NCBI RefSeq assembly: GCF_014635245.1
Contig: NZ_BMCP01000001.1
Location: 62,001 to 126,000 of the forward strand
Direction: 5' to 3'
Source of the DNA: Agaricicola taiwanensis
GTDB taxonomy: Bacteria; Pseudomonadota; Alphaproteobacteria; Rhizobiales; Methylopilaceae
DNA: 64,000 nt
The position numbers and the translations under genes are program-made. Positions 19,651 to 29,500 of the stretch are shown in pieces (the first letter of the stretch is position 1; every line of letters begins with the position of its first letter). The notes beneath the pieces were generated by a model, which did no database searches, was not told where the DNA came from, and saw only the letters and a list, made by a program, of their open reading frames with translations.

Positions 19651-20369
19651 CACGCCCCCACCGCCATAAGGCGCAGGGACCGGATGCGCCGGCGCCGCAG
19701 CTCGGCCCGCATCAGCACGATATGAACGGTCAGGAAGAACAAGGCATAAGCCAGCATATTGGCCATCAGCGGCCAGAAGATGGTGGGATGGATGGCCGGC
19801 CCGTCCATGCGCAGGATGGAGGCGCCCTGATGCAGCGTGCTCCACCAGTCCACCGAGAACTTCACGATGGGCACGTTGACGAAGCCGATGAGGGTAAGGA
19901 TCGCCACCAGGCGCGCCGCACGCGCCGGCTCGTCGATCGCGGCTCTCAGGGCCATGACGCCAAGATACATGAAGAACAGCACGAGCATCGACGTCAGCCG
20001 CGCGTCCCAGACCCACCAGGTGCCCCACATGGGTTTGCCCCAGAGCGCACCGGTGAAAAGAGTGACAAAGGCGAAGACGGCGCCGATCGGCGCGGCGGCC
20101 TTGGCCGCCACATCCGCCAAAGGGTGTTTCCAGACAAGGACGCCGAGACTGGCGATGGACATCAGGGTCCACCCTGCAAGCGCCAGGCTGGCCGCCGGCA
20201 CATGCACGAACATGATGCGCACCGTCTCGCCCTGCTGGTAATCCGGCGGCGCCACAAAGAAACCAAGGTACAGCCCGATAATCAGGGCAATCACCGTCGC
20301 CACCGCAAGCCACGGCAGAATGGCGGTGGCAATGGCAAGGAACCGGGTGGGGTTGGCGAGCGAGATCAT
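19650..20369 (-). CDS. ccmC: Haem transporter subunit, cytochrome c maturation system I
   Basis: 239-residue six-helix membrane protein that presents haem to CcmE. The tryptophan-rich WWD motif is present (WGTWWVWDARLTS), flanked by conserved periplasmic histidines in the FVHVPAA and HQGAS segments. The ATG at 20369 is preferred to a GTG one codon upstream because GGGA sits 5 nt before the ATG. First of the ccmCDG unit; ccmA and ccmB are not in the window. Confidence 0.95.
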   Translation of the reverse strand: MISLANPTRFLAIATAILPWLAVATVIALIIGLYLGFFVAPPDYQQGETVRIMFVHVPAASLALAGWTLMSIASLGVLVWKHPLADVAAKAAAPIGAVFAFVTLFTGALWGKPMWGTWWVWDARLTSMLVLFFMYLGVMALRAAIDEPARAARLVAILTLIGFVNVPIVKFSVDWWSTLHQGASILRMDGPAIHPTIFWPLMANMLAYALFFLTVHIVLMRAELRRRRIRSLRLMAVGA

Positions 20370-20465
20370 CACGTCCCGCTTCTAGAACATCTGCAAGCCC
20401 GGTGAAAACGGCTTTTGCATGCCGGAGATTCACCCTCTCAATCCTCAGGCCCCTCGGAGAGCGCC

Positions 20466-20771
20466 ATGGTGGAACGTCTAGCCCCGGATCAACGCGATGC
20501 CGAACTTGCCCGACTGCACGGATGGAAGCTGGAGCGAAACGGCGATGCGATCGTCAAGACGTTCCAGTTCAAGGATTTTTCTGAGGCGTTCGCCTTTATG
20601 ACCCGAATCGCTCTGGCGGCTGAAAAGGCCAACCACCATCCCGAATGGTCCAATGTATGGAATAAGGTGACCATCGCGCTGACGACCCACTCCGCCGGCG
20701 GCCTGACGGCAAAGGATATCGCGCTGGCAGCGGGGATCGAAAAGATCGCAGCCGCGCAGGACCGGTCTTGA
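20466..20771 (+). CDS. phhB: 4a-hydroxytetrahydrobiopterin dehydratase
   Basis: 101-residue pterin-4a-carbinolamine dehydratase, which recycles the pterin cofactor of aromatic amino acid hydroxylases. The active-site pattern is intact: EKANHHPEW at residues 53-61, with paired histidines, and the second histidine region [10 protein letters not shown] (His75). The ATG at 20466 has GGAG 6 nt upstream and matches family length; an earlier in-frame start adds 17 unlike residues. Divergent from ccmC and 62 bp before a DUF1232 gene. Confidence 0.93.
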   Translation: MVERLAPDQRDAELARLHGWKLERNGDAIVKTFQFKDFSEAFAFMTRIALAAEKANHHPEWSNVWNKVTIALTTHSAGGLTAKDIALAAGIEKIAAAQDRS

Positions 20772-20833
20772 ACGAGCCGCATCCGGTCCCAATTTCAGGT
20801 GAAACGTCACTGCCAAGAGAGGGTTCACGGCTT

Positions 20834-21190
20834 ATGGCCACCACATCCGACACTGCCCGAGACGCCCGCCGCGTCGCGCGCAACTTCTGGAACGTGGTCA
20901 CGAGGAACGTCGGGCGCCTGCCCTTCGCCGAAGACGCCGTGGCCGCCTACTACTGCGCCTTCGACCGGCAAACGCCCATGCATGTGCGGGCGACACTGCT
21001 GGGTGCGCTTGCCTATTTCGTCATGCCGGCGGATGCCGTCCCAGACATTCTGCCCATGCTGGGATTTGCCGATGACGCAGGTGTGATCGCGCTGGCCATC
21101 AGCACCATCGGCAACAATATCCTCCCCCGCCACCGCGAGGCTGCCCGTGAGGCGCTCGACGCACTTTCGCGTGAGCGTCCGGCCGCCTGA
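20834..21190 (+). CDS. DUF1232 (YkvA-like) protein
   Basis: 118-residue protein with the DUF1232 core ALAYFVMPADAVPDILPMLGFADDAGVIALA, a hairpin of two hydrophobic helices around a conserved D-x-x-P-D-x-x-P-x-x-G-x-x-D-D pattern. Function is not established for the family. The ATG at 20834 has GAGGG 10 nt upstream; a TTG overlapping the phhB stop at 20768 would give 140 residues and allow coupling, so the start is not certain. Confidence 0.82.
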   Translation: MATTSDTARDARRVARNFWNVVTRNVGRLPFAEDAVAAYYCAFDRQTPMHVRATLLGALAYFVMPADAVPDILPMLGFADDAGVIALAISTIGNNILPRHREAAREALDALSRERPAA

Positions 21191-21364
21191 CCTATTCGGC
21201 AACGGAAAGGTCGAATTTTCGCCAGTTTTTACCTAATGTTCGGAAAGTCGGGGTCTGATCCTCATCCATGAAACGTGGCAAGTCCCCCGTGGCAGGCCGC
21301 ATGTACCGAGGCGCTCGTGGTTCTCACGGCGCCGCGCTCAGCACAGCACTGGGAGAAATATATC

Positions 21365-21862
21365 GTGCTCCGTTCCCTGTTCGCCATGACCGCCCTCCTG
21401 ATTGCCACCACGGCGGCATCAGCACAGGCGCCCCAGCAGACCCCGCTGGGCACCTTCAACGATTGGACCGCCTATTCGGCCAGCCTTCCCAATGGCAAGG
21501 TCTGCTTCGTGATCTCTCAGCCCAAATCCCGCGCGCCGGAAGGCCTGCGGCGAGACCCGGCCTATTTCTTCATCACTCACCGGCCCGGCGACAAGGTCCG
21601 CAACGAGATCTCCATGCAGGCCGGCTTCCCGCAGCAGGGAACCGCGGACGTGACCGTCGGCAGCGCCAATTTCCGCCTGTTCACGGAAGGCGAACGCGCC
21701 TGGTCGGACGGGCAGAACGATCAGCAGATGGTCGGCGCCATGCGCGGAGGTGCGAGCATGATCGTGAAGTCGACCTCGTCCCGCGGCAATGTCACCACGG
21801 ACACCTACTCCCTGTCGGGCATCTCGGCCGCCATGGACCGCATCAATCAGGAATGCCCGTAA
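21365..21862 (+). CDS. Invasion-associated locus B (IalB) family protein
   Basis: 165-residue secreted protein with a clear Sec signal peptide (residues 1-20, ATTAASA then QAPQQ) and the IalB domain (FNDWTAYSA, KVCFVISQPK, PAYFFITHRPGDKVRNEIS, NQECP at the end). Named for a Bartonella erythrocyte-invasion locus, but the family is widespread in free-living Hyphomicrobiales, where its role is unknown. The start chosen is GTG at 21365, with GGGAG 9 nt before it and a sensible signal peptide; an in-frame ATG 30 codons upstream would bury the signal peptide. Confidence 0.88.
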   Translation: MLRSLFAMTALLIATTAASAQAPQQTPLGTFNDWTAYSASLPNGKVCFVISQPKSRAPEGLRRDPAYFFITHRPGDKVRNEISMQAGFPQQGTADVTVGSANFRLFTEGERAWSDGQNDQQMVGAMRGGASMIVKSTSSRGNVTTDTYSLSGISAAMDRINQECP

Positions 21863-21883
21863 AACAGGCACGCCCTGTTTTAC
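21859..21883 (+). terminator. Hairpin at the ialB stop codon
   Basis: GTAAAACAGG and CCTGTTTTAC form a perfect 10-bp stem around CACGC. The stem includes the ialB stop codon TAA (21860-21862). The A/T-rich half of the stem replaces the usual trailing T-run. Confidence 0.6.
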
Positions 21884-21945
21884 GGAAGGCCGACAGGCGA
21901 AATCCTTATTTCGCCGAAAGGCCACGGTAGAGGTCAATCTTCCCA

Positions 21946-21972
21946 CAACGGCCGGCTCCTGCCCGGCCGTTG
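21946..21972 (+). terminator. Strong GC hairpin downstream of ialB
   Basis: CAACGGCCGG and CCGGCCGTTG form a perfect 10-bp stem with a 7-nt loop, followed by CCGTTTTGG. A good intrinsic terminator about 85 bp after the ialB stop and 90 bp before rlmN. Confidence 0.7.
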
Positions 21973-22060
21973 CCGTTTTGGCGCATGACAGCTACCCGGC
22001 TGGCGCCTCGCATCTCACCACCCGATGTGATATGAGGCGCCTCTTGTTGAGACCGATGCC

Positions 22061-23278
22061 ATGTCCATCGCCATAGACCTGATCCGCAACAACCCCGTTC
22101 CCCTGCCGGCAAAAGCTTCCTTGGCGGGCATGACCCGTGCTGGCCTCACCGAGGCCCTGGCCGCCATCGGCGTGCCGGAGCGCGAGCGGCGCATGCGCGT
22201 CGGCCAGCTGTGGCATTGGATCTATCATCGTGGTGTCCGTGATTTCGACGCCATGACCAATGTCGGCAAAAACCTGCGTGGCGCGCTGGCGGCAGCCTAT
22301 ACGTTGGCGCGGCCCGAGGTCATCGTCGAGCAAATCTCCGTAGACGGGACGCGCAAGTGGCTCATGCGCATGCCGCCATCAGGCAATGATCCGCGCCCAC
22401 ACGATATCGAATGCGTCTACATTCCGGAAACCGATCGCGGAACGCTCTGCGTCTCCTCCCAGGTCGGCTGCACGCTGAACTGCACCTTCTGCCACACCGG
22501 CACCCAGACGCTGGTGCGCAACCTCAGCGCCCAGGAGATCGTTCAGCAGCTCATGGTCGCCCGCGACATGCTGGGCGACTGGCCGGATCAGAACCCACCC
22601 ACCAACGGCCTCGTTCCGACGGGTGCCACGCGCTACGTTTCCAACATCGTCTTCATGGGCATGGGCGAGCCGCTCTATGCCTTCGACAGCGTTCGCGACG
22701 CCATCGAGGTGATGTCCGACGGCGAAGGCCTGACGCTCAGCCGCCGGCGCATCACGGTTTCCACGTCAGGCGTCGTGCCCGAGATCGCCCGTCTCGGTGA
22801 GGAGATGGGCACCATGCTGGCCATCTCGCTGCATGCCACCAACGACGGCCTGCGCGACGTGCTGGTGCCGCTCAACAAGAAATTTCCCATCGCGCAGCTG
22901 CTCGAGGCCTGCCGCACCTATCCCGGCGTCTCCAACGCGCGCCGCATCACCTTCGAATATGTCATGCTGAAAGGCGTCAACGACAGCCCGGCTGAGGCCA
23001 GGGAACTGGTGCGCCTCCTCAAGGGTATCCCGGCCAAGATCAATCTGATCCCCTTCAACCCCTGGCCGAACTCGGCCTATGAGTGCTCCGACTGGGACAC
23101 CATCGAGAAGTTCTCCGAGATCGTGTTCCGGGCTGGCTACGCGAGCCCGGTGCGCACGCCGCGCGGGCGCGACATCCTCGCCGCCTGTGGCCAGCTGAAG
23201 TCGGAAACCCAGCGCCTGCGGGCAAAGGAACGGCTGGCGCTTGCCGCACAGGCCGAAACACCGCAGCCTGCCGCCTGA
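22061..23278 (+). CDS. rlmN: Dual-specificity 23S rRNA/tRNA m2A methyltransferase
   Basis: Radical-SAM methyltransferase making 2-methyladenosine at A2503 of 23S rRNA and A37 of some tRNAs. The 405-residue protein has the cluster motif CTLNCTFC (Cys137, Cys141, Cys144), the SAM-binding FMGMGEPL, and a C-terminal cysteine near DILAACGQL that serves as the methyl-carrying residue. N-terminal residues about 24-90 match the RlmN helical domain ([13 protein letters not shown]). Preceded by a terminator and followed 5 bp later by a small membrane protein gene. Confidence 0.96.
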   Translation: MSIAIDLIRNNPVPLPAKASLAGMTRAGLTEALAAIGVPERERRMRVGQLWHWIYHRGVRDFDAMTNVGKNLRGALAAAYTLARPEVIVEQISVDGTRKWLMRMPPSGNDPRPHDIECVYIPETDRGTLCVSSQVGCTLNCTFCHTGTQTLVRNLSAQEIVQQLMVARDMLGDWPDQNPPTNGLVPTGATRYVSNIVFMGMGEPLYAFDSVRDAIEVMSDGEGLTLSRRRITVSTSGVVPEIARLGEEMGTMLAISLHATNDGLRDVLVPLNKKFPIAQLLEACRTYPGVSNARRITFEYVMLKGVNDSPAEARELVRLLKGIPAKINLIPFNPWPNSAYECSDWDTIEKFSEIVFRAGYASPVRTPRGRDILAACGQLKSETQRLRAKERLALAAQAETPQPAA

Positions 23279-23283
23279 GCACC

Positions 23284-23718
23284 ATGTCCCACATCATCAT
23301 CCGGCTTCTGCTCATCACCTCGGGCTATGTGCTTGCGGTGATGGCGGCGACCGCCGTGCTCATGGCAATCACCCTGTCCTATGGCACCCCACAGGATCCG
23401 GTGGACCAGGGCGCCTTCCTGGTCATGCTCGTCGCTTTCGCGCCGACCCTGTGGTGGATCGTGGGGCCCATCACCACCGTCGGTTTCGCCGCTGCGGCGG
23501 GCATCGCCGAAGTCTTCGCCATTCGCTCATGGATCTTCTTCGCGCTGGCCGGTGCCGCCATCGCCTATACGGCCTGGTCCTTGCTGGAGATCGGCGAGAG
23601 CGGTCCGGTCTTCACCGCTCTCGAAGCGGTCGCGGCGGGGTTTGTCGCCGGCTTGACCTACTGGCTGGTGGCCGGCCGGACCTCCGGGGTCAGTTCGCGC
23701 GCGTCAGAAACAGCTTGA
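23284..23718 (+). CDS. Four-helix membrane protein of unknown function
   Basis: 144-residue protein made almost entirely of four hydrophobic helices (about 5-32, 43-63, 66-92, 105-134), with a short Ser/Thr-rich tail. I do not recognise the family. The start at 23284 lies 5 bp after the rlmN stop, suggesting co-transcription. Its last 29 bp overlap the 3' end of the convergent LysE-family gene. The overlap and coding pattern support a real gene; the function is open. Confidence 0.72.
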   Translation: MSHIIIRLLLITSGYVLAVMAATAVLMAITLSYGTPQDPVDQGAFLVMLVAFAPTLWWIVGPITTVGFAAAAGIAEVFAIRSWIFFALAGAAIAYTAWSLLEIGESGPVFTALEAVAAGFVAGLTYWLVAGRTSGVSSRASETA

Positions 23719-24334
23719 CCGCAAAGCCACCCAGCACCGTCGCGAAGACGTAATCCACGATCCGAGTCACTTTGGGCGAACGCCTCAGAAGCCCGGCGAT
23801 CTGATCAGCACCCAGGATCATCGCCACCGAGAAGGGTGTGGCGATCACGATGAACATCAGCCCCAGGAACACGAGCTTGCCTGCAGCATGGGGATCGGCG
23901 GCCGACACGAACTGAGGCAGGAAGGTCACGAAGAACACGATGATCTTCGGGTTCAGAAGATTGATCCCGAGCCCGGACAGAAAGACCCGGTACAACGGCT
24001 GCGCCGCCTTTGCGACGCCTTCTCCGGGTGAGAAAGCAGAACCATGACGAATGGCCTGCACCGCAAGCCACATGAGGTAAAGCGCACCGGCAATCTTCAG
24101 CACCGTGAACGCCGTTGCGGAAGCGGCGAGCAGGGCCGACAAGCCGATGGCGGCAAGCATGGTGTGCACCACGAGCCCCGCAGAGGCGCCGGCATAGGCC
24201 GCGAACCCCGCCGCGCGGGATTGCGCCAGCGTCTTTCCCAGGAAGAGCGTCATGTCGGGCCCTGGCGTGAGCGTCAGGGCAACGCAGGCAACCGCATAGG
24301 CGGCAAGGATGGCAAGGTTTGGAACAAATTCCAT
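23690..24334 (-). CDS. LysE/RhtB-family amino acid exporter
   Basis: 214-residue membrane exporter with the family features: six hydrophobic helices, the TPGPDMTLFLGKTLAQS motif near residue 24, the AGFAAYAGASAGLVVH segment, and the NPKIIVFFVTFLPQF motif at about 130-145. Family members export amino acids such as lysine, threonine or homoserine lactone; the substrate cannot be told here. Divergent from lemA, convergent with the gene before it. Confidence 0.9.
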   Translation of the reverse strand: MEFVPNLAILAAYAVACVALTLTPGPDMTLFLGKTLAQSRAAGFAAYAGASAGLVVHTMLAAIGLSALLAASATAFTVLKIAGALYLMWLAVQAIRHGSAFSPGEGVAKAAQPLYRVFLSGLGINLLNPKIIVFFVTFLPQFVSAADPHAAGKLVFLGLMFIVIATPFSVAMILGADQIAGLLRRSPKVTRIVDYVFATVLGGFAVKLFLTRAN

Positions 24335-24451
24335 GACGGTGGTCCCACGGAAGAGGGATGCAGGTGCCGCTTTCTTATCTCGCCCGCGCGCGCTCTTCCA
24401 CCTTCGCATGCCTGAGGCTATCGTGCGCTTTCCCTGCCGCGAGGTTTCCCC

Positions 24452-25045
24452 ATGCCGAAGCTCCTCTCCCGTCTCCTCCTTGTCCTTGGCCTGACCGTTT
24501 TTGTCGCCGGCTGCGGCGTCAACAATGTCCCGACCTATGAGGAGCAGGCCAAGGCGGCATGGTCCGAGGTACAGAACCAGTATCAGCGACGGGCTGACCT
24601 GATCCCCAATCTGGTGGAAACCGTGAAAGGTTTTGCCGCGCAGGAAAAAGAGGTTCTGACATCGGTCGTCGAGGCGCGCGCCAAGGCAACGCAGGTGCAG
24701 ATCAATGCCGATCAGCTGACCGATCCCGCAGCCCTGCAGCGCTTCCAGGAGGCGCAGCAGCAACTGTCGGGAGCGCTCGGCCGCCTGCTCGCCGTCAGCG
24801 AGAACTATCCCGAGCTCAAGTCGAACCAGAATTTCCTCACCCTGCAATCGCAGCTGGAAGGCACCGAAAACCGCATCGCGGTCGCGCGGCGCGACTACAT
24901 CGAAACGGTGCGCGTCTACAACACCGAGCTACGCACCATCCCCGGCCGCTGGATCGCCGCTATCCTCTATCCCGACGCCGAGCCCATGGCGACCTTCGCG
25001 GCGGCCGAGGAAGCCGCCCAACCGCCTCAGGTCAAATTCAATTGA
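24452..25045 (+). CDS. lemA: LemA-family lipoprotein
   Basis: 197-residue lipoprotein: lipobox VAGC with Cys21, then the LemA domain with NNVPTYEEQAKAAWSEV, QYQRRADLIPNLVETVKG and a long alpha-helical hairpin, ending with the usual IPGRW. LemA proteins commonly sit beside TPM-domain membrane proteins and are thought to be envelope-associated; their molecular role is unknown. Its stop overlaps the start of the next gene (TTGA at 25042-25045). Confidence 0.92.
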   Translation: MPKLLSRLLLVLGLTVFVAGCGVNNVPTYEEQAKAAWSEVQNQYQRRADLIPNLVETVKGFAAQEKEVLTSVVEARAKATQVQINADQLTDPAALQRFQEAQQQLSGALGRLLAVSENYPELKSNQNFLTLQSQLEGTENRIAVARRDYIETVRVYNTELRTIPGRWIAAILYPDAEPMATFAAAEEAAQPPQVKFN

Positions 25046-25800
25046 GACTTGCAGCCACCGTCCTCGCGCTAGTCATCGCCGTCGTCGCTCCTGCCACCGC
25101 GCAGGACCGCGACCCTTCCTTTCCGCAACTCACCGGCCGGGTGGTCGATGCCGCCGGTCTGCTGTCGCCCCAGGACGAGACGGAGCTGGATTCCAAGCTG
25201 CACGGCCACGAGGAGAAGACGACGAACCAGCTCGTCGTGGTGACCCTGCCCTCGCTCCAGGGCTATGACATTGCCGATTTCGGCGTCCGGCTGGGGCGGC
25301 ATTGGGCGCTGGGGCAGAAGGGCGTCAACAATGGCGCTCTCCTCATTGTCGCGCCGAACGAACGCGCCGTCCGCATCGAAGTGGGCTACGGCCTCGAAGG
25401 CACCCTGACCGATGCCCTTTCCAGCATCGTCATCAACGGCGCGATCCTGCCGCGTTTCCGCAACGGCGATTTTCCCGGCGGCATCCGCGCCGGTGTCGAT
25501 GACATCCTCACCGTGCTCGACGGCAACGGCGACGAACTGCGCCAGCGCGCCGAGGCCATGCGACAGGCGGATGCGAAAGACGACTGGATCTCCTTTCTGG
25601 TGGTCAGCTTCATCCTCGGCTTCTGGATCCTGATCCTGGTGACCAATTATCGGCGCCATGGATTGAAGGGGTTGCTGGCCGGAACATCCATGAACCGTGG
25701 CGGATTCGGATCCTCCGGCGGCTGGTCCTCGGGTTCGTCCGGCGGCTTTTCAGGCGGCGGCGGCTCCTTCGGCGGCGGCGGCGCGTCAGGGCGGTGGTGA
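25042..25800 (+). CDS. TPM-domain protein with glycine-rich tail
   Basis: 252-residue protein: Sec signal (residues 1-20), a TPM domain in the periplasm (about 30-150, LTGRVVDAAGLLS, NQLVVVTLPSLQG, NGALLIVAPNERAVRIEVGY), a membrane helix near 182-203, and a Gly/Ser-rich tail ending GGASGRW. This YgcG-type architecture normally follows lemA. The start codon is TTG, overlapping the lemA stop; no ATG or GTG gives an intact signal peptide, so the unusual start is likely real. Confidence 0.9.
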   Translation: MRLAATVLALVIAVVAPATAQDRDPSFPQLTGRVVDAAGLLSPQDETELDSKLHGHEEKTTNQLVVVTLPSLQGYDIADFGVRLGRHWALGQKGVNNGALLIVAPNERAVRIEVGYGLEGTLTDALSSIVINGAILPRFRNGDFPGGIRAGVDDILTVLDGNGDELRQRAEAMRQADAKDDWISFLVVSFILGFWILILVTNYRRHGLKGLLAGTSMNRGGFGSSGGWSSGSSGGFSGGGGSFGGGGASGRW

Positions 25801-25801
25801 T

Positions 25802-26419
25802 ATGACCGATCTTCTCAGCCCAGCCGACCGTATGCGCCTGACCCAGGCGATCCGTCTCGCGGAAGCCCAAACCTCCGGCGAGATCTTCGTCGTCGCAGCC
25901 CGTGCGTCCAGCGATTACCGGCTCTGGGGCACGCTCTGGTCGGCCGTCATCGCGCTTCTCGTGCCATGGCCGCTCTATCTTGCAGGCTGGCCCGGCATGC
26001 CATGGCTCCTGGTCACGCAGGTCGTGAGCTTTGTTCTTCTGTCGGCATTGCTCGGCACGTCCTTCCTTGCCGTGCGGCTGACGCCGGGGCCCATCCGCAG
26101 GGCCGCAACCCGCAAGGCGGCGCTGGAACAGTTCCTCGCCCACGGCATCCACACGACAGAGGCGCGCACCGGTGTCCTGATCTATGTCTCACTCGCGGAA
26201 CACGCCGTCGAGATCATAGCCGACGACGGAATTCATGATCTTGTTGGAGCAAAAGCCTGGGAAGGGGTGGTGGAGGTCATCAGGACCGATGCCCGGGCAG
26301 GCCGGCTCGCCGAGGGCATCGAAAAAGCCATATCCATCGTCGGTGCGACGCTCGCCCAGCATTGGCCTGTCGGACGCGGAGATAAAAACGAACTTCCCGA
26401 TCGGATTGTCGTTCTCTAG
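25802..26419 (+). CDS. TPM-domain membrane protein, no signal peptide
   Basis: 205-residue second TPM-type protein of the lemA operon. It begins with a charged helix (LSPADRMRLTQAIRLAEAQTSGE), has two membrane helices (about 41-60, 65-92), and then the half-domain with ARTGVLIYVSLAEHAVEIIADDGIH and a basic helix. No N-terminal signal sequence is seen. It follows the previous stop by one base and completes a three-gene lemA-tpm-tpm operon that recurs in Alphaproteobacteria. Confidence 0.87.
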   Translation: MTDLLSPADRMRLTQAIRLAEAQTSGEIFVVAARASSDYRLWGTLWSAVIALLVPWPLYLAGWPGMPWLLVTQVVSFVLLSALLGTSFLAVRLTPGPIRRAATRKAALEQFLAHGIHTTEARTGVLIYVSLAEHAVEIIADDGIHDLVGAKAWEGVVEVIRTDARAGRLAEGIEKAISIVGATLAQHWPVGRGDKNELPDRIVVL

Positions 26420-26540
26420 TCATCCAACCCGTTCATTTTTGCCTGTTTCTCAAGTGTAACACGCTGGCAATCGATTTTTTGCCGCGTTATGCCAGTTACC
26501 GGACAGGGAAACCGAACACCGACGAGAGGGACGAAAATCC

Positions 26541-29500
26541 ATGCTGCTGCCGGGTGAAACGCTCCACCGCGATCGATTGAAACAGGCCGTCGCACTGGTC
26601 GAGGGAGATGTTCCGCCCTCCTTCGGTGAAGCCTTGTTCGACTGGACCGCACCGGAGGATTTCGCTGCGCTGGCCCCCAATGCCATCGCCAGGCTGATCG
26701 CCGAGGCCTGGCAGCACCTGAAGTCCCGCCGGCCCGGCACCCATCATGTGAGGGTCTACAACCCCGAGCTGCCGGCGGGCGCGCCGGAGATCACGGTGGT
26801 CGAAATCATCAACGACGACATGCCATTCCTGCTGGATTCGGTGACAGGAGCACTCGGCGCGCGCGGCATCGATCCCAGATTGGTGGTTCACCCGATCCTT
26901 GCTGTTGATCGCGACGCTTCCGGAGCGCTGACTGCTTTCAAGGGCGATGCCAACCGGGAGGAGGCCGAGGGTACCGCGCGTGAGAGCCTGATCCACATCC
27001 ATATCGATCCCATCGATGCGGAGGATGAGCGCAGCGCGCTGGCTGATGAATTGGACCGCACGCTGATTGATGTGCGCGTCGCCACCTCCGACTGGCAGGC
27101 CATGACTGCGACCATCGCGGCCACCATCGCCGATTTCCGTGAGACGCCACCACCGCTTCCTGCCGACGAGGTGGCCGAGGCCATTGCCTTCCTGCAATGG
27201 CTGGTGGACGACAACTTCACTTTCCTTGGCGTGCGTGAATACACCTATGCCGCCGACGCCGAAGGTGGCCATCTCGCCCCCCGGGATGAAACGGGCCTCG
27301 GCATCCTGCGCGATCCCGAACTCCGGCTGTTGCGGCGCGGCCGCGAACTGGTCGCCATGACCCAGGAAATCCGCGATTTTCTTCATGAACCGGTGCCGCT
27401 CATCGTCACCAAGGCAAGCCTGCGCGCCCGCGTCCATCGGCGTTCCCATCTCGACTACATCGGCGTCAAGCTCTACGACGACGATGGTAAGCTGCAGGGT
27501 GAGCTCCGCCTGGTCGGCCTCTTCACCTCCACCGCCTATACGGTTTCGGCCCGCAAGATCCCGCTCCTGCGCCGCAAGATCGACCTTGTCGCCCGCAAGG
27601 CCGGGCTCGATCATGAGAGCCACTCCGGCAAGGCGCTGATGAATGTGCTGGAGAGCTACCCGCGCGACGAGCTGTTCCAGATCGACCCGGATCTGCTCTA
27701 CGACTTCGCCTTCGAAGTGCTGAGCCTTTACGAGCGGCCGCGCGTGAAGGCCCTGGCCCGCCTGGACAAGTTCGACCGCTTCGTCTCGGTGATGGTCTAT
27801 ATCCCCCGCGACCGCTACGATTCCAACGTGCGCTCCCGGGTCGCCCACTATCTGGCGTCCATCTATGAGGGACGGCTGTCGGCCTATTACCCATCGTTCC
27901 CGGAGCCGGCGCTCGCCCGCGTCCACTACATTATCGGACGGGACGAAGGCGAGACGCCGAAGATCGATTACGCGACACTGCAAAGCGGAGTTGCCCGGGA
28001 GGTCCAGACCTGGAGCGATCGCCTCCGCGCCAATCTCGGCGCGCAGCATGAGGGCGTTCAGGCCCGCGCGCTCGGCCTGAAGTATGCCAACGCCTTCTCG
28101 CCGGCCTATCAGGACCTTTACGGCGCCGACGTCGCCGTCACCGACATCGCCACCATTCAGCGGCTTTCGGCCGATCGCCCCATTGCCATCGATTTCCTGG
28201 AGCTTCCGGGCGAAAGCCGGGAGCGGGTGCATCTGCGCATCCTCTCGCGTGGGGAGGCGCTTCCGCTGTCCACCCGCGTGCCCATGCTTGAGAACATGGG
28301 CTTTCGGGCCGTGGATGAGCGCACCGACCACATCGAACCAGCGGGCGAAGAAGCCACCTTCTGGCTGCATGACATGACGCTGGAGCGTGCCTCCGGCGGT
28401 GAAATCAAGCTGGATGACCAGGGCGAACGGCTGGAGGCGCTGTTCATGGCCGTGATCCGCGGCCAGGCGGAGAACGACGGCTACAATGCTCTGACATTGG
28501 AAGCACGCATGGGCTGGCGCGACATTGCCATGCTGCGCGCGCTCTCGCGCTACCTGCGCCAGGTGCCGGTCCGCTACAGCCAGGACTACATGTGGAGCGT
28601 CCTGATCCGCCACAGCGCGATCGTGGAAAAGATCATCGCGCTGTTCCACCTGCGCTTCGATCCCGCGGTCACCGACGCAAGCGTCCGCGCCGAAGAGGAG
28701 AAGGCGATCCTGGCGCAGCTGGAAACCGACCTCGGCATGGTGGCAAGCCTCGATGAAGACCGGATCCTGCGACGCTTCATCAATCTCGTTCAGTCGACGC
28801 TGCGCACCACCTTTTTCCAGCTTGAGAAAGACGGCCGGCCTCATCCGGTGATCGCCTTCAAGCTGGACAGCCACAAGGTGGAAGGCCTGCCCGCGCCCCG
28901 TCCGCTCTATGAGATCTTTGCCTATTCGCCTCGGGTTGAAGGTGTTCACCTGCGTTTCGGCAAGGTGGCGCGCGGCGGCCTGCGCTGGTCCGACCGGCCG
29001 CAGGATTTCCGCACCGAGGTCCTGGGCCTGGTGAAGGCACAGCAGGTCAAGAACGCCGTGATCGTTCCGGTGGGTGCCAAGGGCGGCTTCGTACCCAAGC
29101 AACTTCCGGCCGGCCCGCGCGAGGCGATCTTCGCCGAAGGCACGGAGGCCTACAAAATCTTCGTCTCCGCCCTGCTCGATCTCACGGATGATATCGAAGG
29201 CACCGAGATCACGCATCCGGAGCTGACCGTGCGGCACGATGGCGACGACCCCTATATGGTCGTCGCCGCCGACAAGGGCACGGCGACCTTCTCCGACACC
29301 GCCAACGCCATCTCCGAAGACCGCGATTTCTGGCTTGGCGATGCCTTCGCCTCCGGCGGTTCGGCCGGCTACGACCATAAGGGGATGGGCATCACCGCTC
29401 GCGGTGCCTGGGAGGCGGTCAAACGCCACTTCCGCGAGATGGACAGGGACATCCAGTCCACGCCCTTCACGGCCGTGGGCGTGGGCGACATGTCCGGCGA

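Noticed and set aside
21365-21862. IalB as a pathogenicity marker
   Set aside because: The family is widespread in non-pathogenic Hyphomicrobiales; no other virulence genes are evident.
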